Shown here: in pieces, positions 1-5,676 of the stretch
How positions within the stretch are numbered: position 1 is the stretch's first letter
Layout: each line of letters begins with the position of its first letter
Source: Chloroflexota bacterium
GTDB taxonomy: Bacteria > Chloroflexota > Limnocylindria > QHBO01
Length of the DNA stretch: 6,463 bases
Direction of reading: 5' to 3'
Assembly: GCA_005879775.1 (NCBI GenBank)
Contig: VBJX01000126.1
Coordinates: forward strand, 2,743 to 9,205
Made by a program: the position numbers and the translations under genes
The notes under the pieces: model-generated
What the model was told of the DNA's origin: nothing
What the model saw: the letters and a program-made list of their open reading frames with translations, nothing else
The model's database searches: none

Positions 1-2
1 GC

Positions 3-143
3 AACTTCCAGTACGCGGTCCAGGCCATCGATGAGCGGATCCGCGACAGCCAGATGCGCAATACGATCGCTGGCCGTGGCGTCAAGCGCGTCTTCCGGCT
101 GGGCAACCAGCGCCAGTCGGCGCGAGAGGCGGGGCGCCGCTAG
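3..143 (+). CDS. Unidentified protein, C-terminal fragment (5' end outside window)
   Basis: The frame is open from the left edge and ends at TAG 141-143, giving 46 residues. Nearly every third codon position is G or C, as in the certain genes here, and the stop abuts the ATG of the next gene. This is good evidence for a real gene running in from upstream. The visible tail begins NFQYAVQAIDERIRD and ends in a basic stretch rich in Arg, Gln and Gly. I do not recognise a family from it. No membrane segment is visible. The TAG-ATG junction suggests co-transcription and translational coupling with the DUF2089 gene. An overlapping ORF at 31-399 in another frame is a shadow. Confidence 0.6.
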   Translation, partial: NFQYAVQAIDERIRDSQMRNTIAGRGVKRVFRLGNQRQSAREAGRR

Positions 144-578
144 ATGGCTCGCGACGTCATCTCCACCTGCCCCGTCTGCGAGGGCGAGCTGGCCATCACC
201 CGCCTCCACTGCCGCACCTGCGGCACTTCCCTGGAGGGCGAGTTCGGCGTCGGGCGCTTCGGCCGCCTGTCACGCGAGCAGCTCGCCCTCCTCGAATCCT
301 TCCTTCGCTCCCGCGGCAACCTCAAGGACCTCGAGCGTGAGCTTGGCATCTCCTATCCCACCGTCCGCGGCCGGGTCGAGGCACTCCTGCGAGCACTGAG
401 CCTGGCCGATGGCGACTCCTCTCCCGCCGATGAGGCGGAGGCCGTCGAGGCCGATGATCCCAACCAGCCCGAGGCTGACGAGGCCACCGAGCGCCGCGCC
501 ATCCTCGACCGCCTCGCCCGCCGCGAGATCTCGGCCGATGAGGCTGCCGAAGCGCTCCGCGCCGTAGGAGGCGCGTAA
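144..578 (+). CDS. DUF2089-type zinc-ribbon/HTH protein with SHOCT-like C-terminal motif
   Basis: The 144-residue protein starts at ATG 144, directly after the upstream stop, behind a purine-rich GAGAGGCGGGG stretch (124-134). Residues 9-26 hold two Cys pairs, C9-P-V-C12 and C23-R-T-C26, a zinc ribbon. Residues about 43-82 form a helix-turn-helix-like segment (SREQLALLESFLRSRGN, then LGISYPTVRGRVEALL). This architecture is that of DUF2089 proteins, whose function is poorly defined; DNA binding is inferred from the HTH. An acidic Ala/Glu/Asp linker (about 89-115) leads to a helical hairpin at 117-141 (ILDRLARREISADEAAEALR) that resembles the SHOCT-like domain of YvlB-type proteins. The same motif recurs in the next two genes, so the three products may interact. 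It is probably a cytoplasmic regulator; no signal peptide or membrane segment is present. Confidence 0.88.
   Translation: MARDVISTCPVCEGELAITRLHCRTCGTSLEGEFGVGRFGRLSREQLALLESFLRSRGNLKDLERELGISYPTVRGRVEALLRALSLADGDSSPADEAEAVEADDPNQPEADEATERRAILDRLARREISADEAAEALRAVGGA
558..575 (+). promoter_or_regulatory. Hairpin enclosing the Shine-Dalgarno of the DUF4097 gene
   Basis: CGCGCC (558-563) and GGCGCG (570-575) can form a perfect six-pair stem around the loop GTAGGA. The Shine-Dalgarno AGGAGG (566-571) sits in the loop and 3' arm, 10 bases before ATG 582. The stem lies in the last codons of the DUF2089 gene, so a ribosome finishing that gene would open it. This would couple translation of the two genes. 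Hairpins are common by chance at this GC content, so the regulatory role is inference. Confidence 0.35.
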
Positions 579-581
579 CCG

Positions 582-1556
582 ATGGCTACCTATGTCCGCA
601 CCCAGGCGATCGACCACGCCATTGGCGAGCGGGGCAGCGTTGCGCTGAAGGTCACCTCCGGCGACGTCCGGGCGCGAGCCATCGCCGGCGGCGACGCCCA
701 TTTGCGCGCAACGTTCGAGATCAAGGCATCTTCCGATGCCGAGGCAGATCGGATCTTCGAGGCGATCCAGCTGCGCGTTCAGCGCGCCGATGGCCGGCTG
801 ACGGTCGAGGAGCTCAACGGCGACGCATCGCTTGGCTCGGTGATCGGCCGCATCTTCGGTGGCATCGGTCATGCCGGCCTGACGCTCGAGGCCGAGATCC
901 CGGCAGCCGCGAGCCTGAATCTGACCGGTGTCTCGTCTGACATGGAGGTGAGCGGTTTCGGTGGCGAGCAGCGCTATCGGACCGTCTCGGGCGACCTGCT
1001 CCTCTCGGAGCTGAGCGGCTCCGTGCAGCTCGAGACCGTTTCAGGCGACGCCACCATCCGCGCCGACGCCCCGATCGGCCTTCAGGTGCAGGCGGTCTCC
1101 GGTGACCTGACGGTCGTCGGCCCGCTTCTGCAGAGCCTGCAGGCCAACACGGTCTCCGGCGACATCGAGCTGGAGGGAGCCCTGGTTCCGGATGGCGACT
1201 TCCGGGTGGAGACCGTCAGCGGGGACCTGGTCTTCCGGTTGGTCGGTGACGCCACCTTCGAGATCCGCGGCCTCTCAACCGATGTCAACAGTGAGCTCGA
1301 CCATCGGCTCGAGGGGCAGACCGATCGCCGCCGCCTGATCGTGGGCCGTGGCGGTCCCCTGCTCGTCTTCAGCTCCATGTCCGGTGACGTCGACGTGCGC
1401 CGTCCGCGCCGCATCAATGTCCCGTCCCCTGCGCCGCAATCCCCCGCCCCTGCGTCGGCCGGCGCGAGAGAGTCGCAGCTCGTCGTGCTGCGCGCGCTCG
1501 AGCGTGGCGAGATCGACGTGGATGAGGCGACCCGGCGCCTGGAGGGAGGCTCCTAG
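582..1556 (+). CDS. DUF4097 family beta-repeat protein with C-terminal SHOCT-like motif
   Basis: The 324-residue protein starts at ATG 582, three bases after the previous stop, with AGGAGG 10 bases upstream. A ladder of S-G/S-D motifs marks successive beta strands: TSGD at 25-28, VSSD at 117, VSGD at 135, 153, 172, 191 and 212, and MSGD at 266. The spacing from 117 to 212 is 18-21 residues. This is the hallmark of DUF4097 ('putative adhesin') domains, predicted to form a beta-solenoid. A Pro/Ala/Ser linker (about 280-296) leads to a helical motif at 299-324 (VVLRALERGEIDVDEATRRL), like that of YvlB. There is no signal peptide or membrane segment, so despite the 'adhesin' label it is probably cytoplasmic. 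It sits between two other genes carrying the same helical motif. The molecular function is unknown; a role in envelope stress is inferred from Bacillus YvlB-type proteins. Confidence 0.88.
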   Translation: MATYVRTQAIDHAIGERGSVALKVTSGDVRARAIAGGDAHLRATFEIKASSDAEADRIFEAIQLRVQRADGRLTVEELNGDASLGSVIGRIFGGIGHAGLTLEAEIPAAASLNLTGVSSDMEVSGFGGEQRYRTVSGDLLLSELSGSVQLETVSGDATIRADAPIGLQVQAVSGDLTVVGPLLQSLQANTVSGDIELEGALVPDGDFRVETVSGDLVFRLVGDATFEIRGLSTDVNSELDHRLEGQTDRRRLIVGRGGPLLVFSSMSGDVDVRRPRRINVPSPAPQSPAPASAGARESQLVVLRALERGEIDVDEATRRLEGGS

Positions 1557-1946
1557 ATGGGCGACGAGCTGGCAACCGTCCTGCGCCTGGTGAGCGAAGG
1601 CAAGCTGAGCGCGGAGGAGGCCGCGCCCATCATCGAGGCGCTGGGCCGCCATGGTGCCCCGCGCACACCAGGGCCGCCCCCTCCCGGAGCATGGTCGGAC
1701 GCGACAACGGTGAAGGGACCGGGTCGCGGCCGACGGGTGCGGATCCAGATCACCGAGCGTGGCCGCCGGGTGATCGACGTCCGGGTGCCGCTTGCCTTCG
1801 CGGCCATGGCCGCCCGCATGGTGCCGGGCATCCCGGACAGCTATGCCGCCCTCATCGACCAGGCCGTGGAGACCGATACCGTCGGCCCGATCGTGGACAT
1901 TGCCGAAGACGAGGATGGGGACGCGGTCCTCATTAGCATCGAGTGA
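1557..1946 (+). CDS. Small SHOCT-like domain protein
   Basis: The 129-residue protein starts at ATG 1557, directly after the TAG of the DUF4097 gene. A strong purine-rich Shine-Dalgarno, GGAGGGAGG (1541-1549), lies 7 bases upstream. Residues 3-29 (ELATVLRLVSEGKLSAEEAA and following) form the same helical hairpin found at the C-termini of the two preceding proteins. A Pro/Gly-rich linker covers about 34-58. A second conserved-looking block at about 60-129 (VRIQITERGRRVIDVRVPL, then an acidic DIAEDEDGDAVLISIE tail) resembles the C-terminal part of SHOCT-like proteins found beside DUF4097 genes. No membrane segment or catalytic motif is visible. It is likely a cytoplasmic partner of the other two cluster proteins through the shared helical motif. 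The biochemical role is unknown. It is the last gene of the cluster. Confidence 0.78.
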   Translation: MGDELATVLRLVSEGKLSAEEAAPIIEALGRHGAPRTPGPPPPGAWSDATTVKGPGRGRRVRIQITERGRRVIDVRVPLAFAAMAARMVPGIPDSYAALIDQAVETDTVGPIVDIAEDEDGDAVLISIE

Positions 1947-2007
1947 GCGCCATGACCGACGGATCGGAGGAGCAGGCGGCGGGGTGATCAAGAGCGGCAC
2001 GCGCGAC

Positions 2008-2033
2008 GTGATCGGTGCTGTAATACCCGGCGC
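2008..2033 (+). promoter_or_regulatory. Possible weak promoter, near-leaderless start of the permease gene
   Basis: The 87-bp gap after the SHOCT-like gene has no Shine-Dalgarno before ATG 2034. TGTAAT (2019-2024, five of six matches to TATAAT) overlaps TAATAC (2021-2026) and lies only 7-9 bases before the ATG, so transcription would start at or within a few bases of the start codon. No convincing -35 box lies at the right distance. GTGATC occurs twice as a direct repeat (1984-1989 and 2008-2013), which might be an operator or chance. Confidence 0.3.
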
Positions 2034-2678
2034 ATGACAGGCAGCCGGTCCCCGGAGCGCGGCGGCGAGTCCGAGCGTCCGCGCGTCGACCCACACCTGG
2101 AGGTCCGCGAGAAGCGGCACGGCCAACGGCTCGGCGACGCCTACGTGCGCATCGTCCGTCCCTTCGAGGACGAGTTCGAGCATGGCGAAGAGGGCCGCCT
2201 CATCGCCTCCGAACGGACGGTGCTGGGCAGGACCGGCTGGACCTCACGAATCCGCGGCCTGCGCACAGTCCTGATCGGCAGGCCGATCTCCTCGGTCCAC
2301 GAGCAGCACGAGCGGCTGACCAAGGTCAAGGCGCTGGCCGTTTTCAGCAGCGACAACATCAGCTCATCGGCCTACGCCACCGAGGAGATGATGCGGATCC
2401 TGCTCATCGCCGGGCTCGGCGCCTTCAGCCTGCTCCTGCCGCTGACCCTGGTGATCGTGGCCGTGCTGGCGATCGTGGCCACCTCGTATCGGCAGACGAT
2501 CAAGGCCTACCCCCACGGCGCCAGCAGCTACATCGTGGCCAGCGACAACCTCGGGACCCTGCCGGGCCTGACCGCCGCCTCGGCCCTGCTGATCGACTAC
2601 GTCCTGACCGTGGCCGTCTCGGTCTCGGCCGGGGTGGCGGCCATCACCTCCATCGTTCCGAGCCTGTTCTTCTCCTGA
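2034..2678 (+). CDS. KimA-like APC-family potassium permease, N-terminal part of a split gene
   Basis: This 214-residue ORF encodes the first part of an APC-superfamily transporter resembling Bacillus KimA (YdaO), a high-affinity potassium importer. After an unusual 70-residue charged, hydrophilic N-terminus come an LIGRPI motif (80-85) and the KimA-like blocks. These are FSSDNISSSAYATEE (104-118), YRQTIKAYPHGASSYIV (152-168) and LLIDYVLTVAVSVSAGVAAITS (185-206). D107 and Y114 align with KimA D36 and Y43, reported ion-site residues; the alignment is from memory. Transmembrane segments 1-3 are present. The frame then ends at TGA 2676-2678 after SIVPSLFFS, where KimA continues into segment 4. 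The rest lies in another frame from 2678. ATG 2034 is chosen because upstream codons in this frame offer no near start. This fragment alone should not transport. Confidence 0.8.
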   Translation: MTGSRSPERGGESERPRVDPHLEVREKRHGQRLGDAYVRIVRPFEDEFEHGEEGRLIASERTVLGRTGWTSRIRGLRTVLIGRPISSVHEQHERLTKVKALAVFSSDNISSSAYATEEMMRILLIAGLGAFSLLLPLTLVIVAVLAIVATSYRQTIKAYPHGASSYIVASDNLGTLPGLTAASALLIDYVLTVAVSVSAGVAAITSIVPSLFFS

Positions 2679-2680
2679 TG
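2660..2680 (+). other. Frameshift and deletion site within the KimA-like permease
   Basis: Upstream the protein reads ITSIVPSLF in one frame. Downstream, the other frame is already in register before its ATG, with codons 2666-2692 reading VLLLMLGNL and then RGIRESG. In KimA about 18 residues separate the AFPAL motif from NLRG; here only about 7 are accounted for. The break therefore lies near 2664-2672 and has lost roughly 10-12 codons. The frames require a net loss of 3n+1 bases, for example 31 or 34. The missing stretch is the first half of transmembrane segment 4. The resulting TGATG looks like a coupled stop-start but is probably fortuitous. Confidence 0.75.
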
Positions 2681-4060
2681 CTGGGCAACCTGCGCGGCAT
2701 CCGGGAGTCGGGCACGATCTTCATGGCGCCCACCTACCTGTTCATCCTGGCCATGGCGGGCCTCATCGGCTGGGGCCTGTTCCGCGAAATCGTGCTCGGT
2801 GACCTGGGCCAGATCAGCGTCGACCCGACCTGGGTCTCCCTCCAGGCGACCGGCAGTGGGCTGGGCCTGTTCCTGATCCTGAGGGCCTTCAGCTCGGGCG
2901 CGGTCGCGCTGACCGGGGTGGAGGCGATCTCCGATGGGGTCCCGGCCTTCAAGCCGCCGGAATGGCGCAACGCGCGCACCACCCTGACCGCCGCGGCGAT
3001 CATCTTCGGTTCGCTCTTCGTCGGGGTCGGCTGGCTGGCACGCACCATTGGGGTGGTCCCCGACCCGAACGAGCACTCGACGGTCCTGGCCCTCATTGCC
3101 CGCCACGTGACGGGTGATGGCCCCTACCTGGTCTTCCTGCAGCTCACGACAGCCCTGATCCTGACCCTCGCGGCCAACACCAGCTTTGCCGATTTCCCGC
3201 GCCTCTCGAGCTTCCTGGCGCGTGACGGGTTCATGCCCCGCCAGTTCGCTTTCCGCGGCGAGCGTCTGGCGTTCACCACGGGGATCGTGGCGCTCTCGGC
3301 GCTCGCCGCGCTGCTGCTCTACGTGTTCAACGCCAGCGTCACCGCCCTGATCCCGCTCTACACCATCGGCGTCTTCGTGGCCTTCACCCTCTCCCAGTCA
3401 GGGATGGTGGTGCGCTGGTGGCGTCGTCGCGACCCCGGCTGGCAGCGCGGCCTGGTGATCAATGGCCTGGGAGCGGCCACCACCGCGGTGATCGCCATCA
3501 TCGTGGCCAGCACCAAGTTCCTCTCGGGAGCCTACCTGGTCCTCCTGATGGCGCCGATCCTGATCATGATCATGCTCGGCATCCGGCGCCACTACCGATC
3601 GGTCGAGCGGCAGGTCGTTCTCGAGCGCATTCCCGAGGGGAGGGAGGTGGCGGTCGAGCCGATCGTGATCGTGCCGATCGCGCGCCTCGACCGACCGGCC
3701 CGCCAGGCGATCGCCTTCGCCAACTCGATCAGCAAGCACGCGACGGCCGTCCACGTCACCAACGACCCGGTCGACGCCGCCGAGATGCGCGAGCGCTGGC
3801 CGGCCTGGGCGGGCTCGACCGAGCTGGTGGTGGTCGAGTCGCCGTATCGGGCTCTCATCGGCCCGCTCCTGCGCTACATGGATGCCCTGCAGGCCCAGGA
3901 CCCGGATCGGCCGATCGTGGTGGTCCTGAGCGAGATCGTCCCGCGCCACTGGTGGGAGAACCTGCTCCACAACCAGACCAGCCTGCGCCTCAAGCTGCGT
4001 CTCTTCGGCCGCAAGAACACGATCGTGGCCGACGTCCCGTTCCATCTCGGCGGCGACTGA
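2678..4060 (+). CDS. KimA-like APC-family potassium permease, C-terminal part of a split gene
   Basis: This 460-residue ORF continues the transporter. It opens within the end of segment 4 (GNLRGIRESG, residues 3-12). Next come AFSSGAVALTGVEAISDGVPAF (70-91, matching the KimA AFSSG/ALTGVEAIS block), LILTLAANTSFADFPRLSSFLARD (160-183) and IPLYTIGVFVAFTLSQSGM (225-243). Two hydrophobic segments follow at about 258-300. From about 327 a cytosolic alpha/beta domain begins (PIVIVPIARLDRPARQAIAFA), as in KimA, ending with WWENLLHNQTSLRLKLRLF (425-443). In KimA-type proteins the core carries potassium with protons. The ATG at 2678 overlaps the previous stop; it is probably not a native start, since real coding extends upstream in this frame. 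Together the two pieces are best annotated as one disrupted gene, 2034-4060. A 129-bp gap follows. Confidence 0.82.
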   Translation: MLGNLRGIRESGTIFMAPTYLFILAMAGLIGWGLFREIVLGDLGQISVDPTWVSLQATGSGLGLFLILRAFSSGAVALTGVEAISDGVPAFKPPEWRNARTTLTAAAIIFGSLFVGVGWLARTIGVVPDPNEHSTVLALIARHVTGDGPYLVFLQLTTALILTLAANTSFADFPRLSSFLARDGFMPRQFAFRGERLAFTTGIVALSALAALLLYVFNASVTALIPLYTIGVFVAFTLSQSGMVVRWWRRRDPGWQRGLVINGLGAATTAVIAIIVASTKFLSGAYLVLLMAPILIMIMLGIRRHYRSVERQVVLERIPEGREVAVEPIVIVPIARLDRPARQAIAFANSISKHATAVHVTNDPVDAAEMRERWPAWAGSTELVVVESPYRALIGPLLRYMDALQAQDPDRPIVVVLSEIVPRHWWENLLHNQTSLRLKLRLFGRKNTIVADVPFHLGGD

Positions 4061-4173
4061 GCACAGGCGTCGTTGGCAGCCGGCCGGTCGTAACGCGTTT
4101 GCAAGGCTTTCGACCTGCCCACGGGACCGCCCGCACGCTGTGAGAGATCACGCTTGCCCCCGATTCGGTGAAC
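4061..4173. other. Intergenic gap without a clear promoter or terminator
   Basis: This stretch between the permease and the YggT gene holds no open frame with coding character. TTGGCA (4073-4078) and TTGCAA (4099-4104) resemble -35 boxes but have no -10 partner at a normal distance. GTGA-GAGA-TCAC (4140-4151) can form a four-pair hairpin with a GNRA-type loop, too short to be a terminator and lacking a T run. A promoter for the downstream operon may lie here, but I cannot point to it. Confidence 0.4.
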
Positions 4174-4181
4174 AAGGAGGT
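4174..4181 (+). promoter_or_regulatory. Perfect Shine-Dalgarno that sets the YggT start
   Basis: AAGGAGGT is fully complementary to the usual 16S rRNA 3' end. It lies 9 bases before GTG 4190 but directly touches TTG 4181. This makes GTG 4190 the real start and rules out the TTG. Confidence 0.7.
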
Positions 4182-4189
4182 TGGTCAAC

Positions 4190-4603
4190 GTGAACGAGGA
4201 CAAGGTCGTCACGCGTGAGACCGTGTCGACACCAACCAATCCCCGAACCGTGAACGAGACCTACAGCGCATCGACGGTGACCGGCGAGTCCGTGCGTGTA
4301 TCGCCGAGCGGCGGCGAGGTCGCACGCCGCGTGGTGGTCTTCCTGTTCGGGCTGGTCCAGGCTGTGATCCTGCTGCGCATCGTGCTGCTGCTGGCCAATG
4401 CGAGCCAGGGGAGCGCGATCGTGCGCTTCATCTATGACGTGAGCAACGTCTTCGTGGGGCCGTTCGAAGGGGTCCTGCATGTCAACGCCATCAGCGCCGG
4501 GGCATCGGTCCTCGACATCTCCGCGGTCGTTGCCATCATCGGCTGGACGATCCTGGAAGCTCTGGTGATCGCGTTCATCGGGATCGTCCGCCGCGAGCCG
4601 TGA
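4190..4603 (+). CDS. YggT family membrane protein
   Basis: From GTG 4190 the protein has 137 residues; a longer frame from TTG 4181 is rejected because the Shine-Dalgarno (4174-4181) would overlap that codon. A hydrophilic, Thr/Ser/Val-rich N-terminus (1-45) precedes a transmembrane segment at about 46-69. The loop FIYDVSNVFVGPFEGV (80-95) is typical of YggT proteins, with the aromatic, Pro-Phe and Gly positions conserved. A second transmembrane segment spans about 106-133 (SVLDISAVVAIIGWTILEAL). YggT proteins are small integral membrane proteins of uncertain function; links to division and osmotic or ion stress have been proposed in some bacteria. The long polar N-terminus is extra to the short family core. 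The gene overlaps the histidine kinase by GTGA, so it is likely the first gene of the operon and perhaps a membrane partner of the soluble kinase (inference). Confidence 0.85.
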   Translation: MNEDKVVTRETVSTPTNPRTVNETYSASTVTGESVRVSPSGGEVARRVVVFLFGLVQAVILLRIVLLLANASQGSAIVRFIYDVSNVFVGPFEGVLHVNAISAGASVLDISAVVAIIGWTILEALVIAFIGIVRREP

Positions 4604-5676
4604 GCCAGGCGGGCCAGGGGCCGCGGCCGTCGGCGGACGCGGTCCTCGGCTCGCTCGCGGCCCTCACTGACGACGGGATCCTGACCATTGGCCCCAGGGG
4701 CCGCGCGCTTGACCTGAATCGTGCTGCCGCAGCCATGCTCGGCTGGCGACGTGCCGGCTCGGTGCGAGGCCGGTCGCTGGAGCACGTCTTTGCGCGAGCC
4801 AAGCCCCGGGATGAGGCTGGCCGGCCGCTCGCCCCACCTGAGATGCTCGAGCGGGCGGGCGCCGTGCATCGTGGGATCCGGGTTGGGCTGACCTCGCCGC
4901 CGGGGACGGCGACTCGCTGGGTGCGGGTCTCCAGCACGTCACGCCAGCGCGGCGTGACCGTGGTGCTGATGCGTGACATCACGCCACTGGTCGCGACCGA
5001 GGCCTTCGTGGGCGCGCTCTCACATGAGCTGCGCACGCCGGTCACCACCATTCTGGGCGGCACGAAAGTGCTTCGCCATCGCGATCTACCCGCTGAGGTC
5101 CGGCGTGAGCTCTACGCTGATATCGAGGCCGAGTCGGAGCGGCTCTACCGGCTGGTCGAGGACATGATGGTCCTGGCGCGCTTCGAGCGGAATCACCTGA
5201 CAGGATTGGCCGATGAGCCACTCCTCCTGCAGCGGATCCTTCCCGGGCTGGTCGCCTCCGAGAAAGTCCGCTGGCCGGGGCGGCAGTTCAGCCTCGACGT
5301 TCCTGCGGACCTGATCACCGTGCGCGGTGAGCACACCTCCGTCGAGCAGGTGGTGCGCAACTTGCTCGGCAACGCCGCGAAGTACAGTCCCGTCGAGAGC
5401 GGGATCGAGGTTCTGGCCGAGCGGGATCACGACGACGTGACCGTGAGAGTCCTGGACCGCGGTCCAGGGTTTGCCCCTGAGGAAGCCGAGCGGCTCTTCG
5501 AGCCGTACTATCGGTCTCCGGAGGTGGTCGGCGTCGCTATCGGGGCCGGTATCGGCCTCTCGGTCAGCCGTCGCCTGGTGGAGGCGATGGGCGGACGGAT
5601 CTGGGCCCGCCCCCGCGAGGGAGGCGGATCCGAGTTCGGGTTCGCGCTGCGTGCGCTCGATGAGGACGAAGGATGA
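4600..5676 (+). CDS. PAS-domain sensor histidine kinase, soluble
   Basis: This is a 358-residue kinase starting at GTG 4600, which overlaps the YggT stop as GTGA; only a weak purine stretch precedes it, so translation is probably coupled. Residues about 15-130 form a PAS-like sensor (DDGILTIGPRGRALDLNRAA, ending VTVVLMRDIT). The HisKA H-box is FVGALSHELRTP with phospho-acceptor H142. The HATPase domain follows: N-box VVRNLLGNAAKY (251-262), G1 box DRGPGF (286-291), F-box LFEPYYRSP (299-307) and G2 box GAGIGL (315-320). All catalytic boxes are present, so the kinase looks active. No transmembrane segment or signal peptide is seen, so it should sense a cytoplasmic cue or work through a membrane partner such as the adjacent YggT protein. 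It should phosphorylate the response regulator encoded next, with which it overlaps by ATGA. The ligand of the PAS domain is unknown. Confidence 0.9.
   Translation: MSQAGQGPRPSADAVLGSLAALTDDGILTIGPRGRALDLNRAAAAMLGWRRAGSVRGRSLEHVFARAKPRDEAGRPLAPPEMLERAGAVHRGIRVGLTSPPGTATRWVRVSSTSRQRGVTVVLMRDITPLVATEAFVGALSHELRTPVTTILGGTKVLRHRDLPAEVRRELYADIEAESERLYRLVEDMMVLARFERNHLTGLADEPLLLQRILPGLVASEKVRWPGRQFSLDVPADLITVRGEHTSVEQVVRNLLGNAAKYSPVESGIEVLAERDHDDVTVRVLDRGPGFAPEEAERLFEPYYRSPEVVGVAIGAGIGLSVSRRLVEAMGGRIWARPREGGGSEFGFALRALDEDEG

Noticed and set aside
1952..1987. Eleven-residue mini-ORF (ATG to TGA) after the SHOCT-like gene
   Set aside because: It is too short, with no convincing Shine-Dalgarno and no regulatory amino-acid run.
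1947..2033. c-di-AMP (ydaO-type) riboswitch before the KimA-like gene
   Set aside because: Such riboswitches precede kimA in Bacillus, but the gap is only 87 bases, too short, and I see no matching conserved blocks.
1275..2183. Minus-strand open frame of 302 residues across the DUF4097, SHOCT-like and permease genes
   Set aside because: It crosses three supported plus-strand genes and a gap, and encodes an Arg/His/Ala-rich product without recognisable motifs, as expected from high GC.
2660..2680. Programmed ribosomal frameshift joining the two permease halves
   Set aside because: There is no slippery heptamer, and a frameshift would not restore the roughly ten missing residues of transmembrane segment 4.
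4140..4151. GTGA-GAGA-TCAC inverted repeat as a CRP site or terminator
   Set aside because: The spacer is four rather than six bases for a CRP site, and the stem is too short with no T run for a terminator.
4181..4189. TTG 4181 as the YggT start
   Set aside because: The perfect Shine-Dalgarno (4174-4181) touches this codon with no spacing, while GTG 4190 is at the normal distance.
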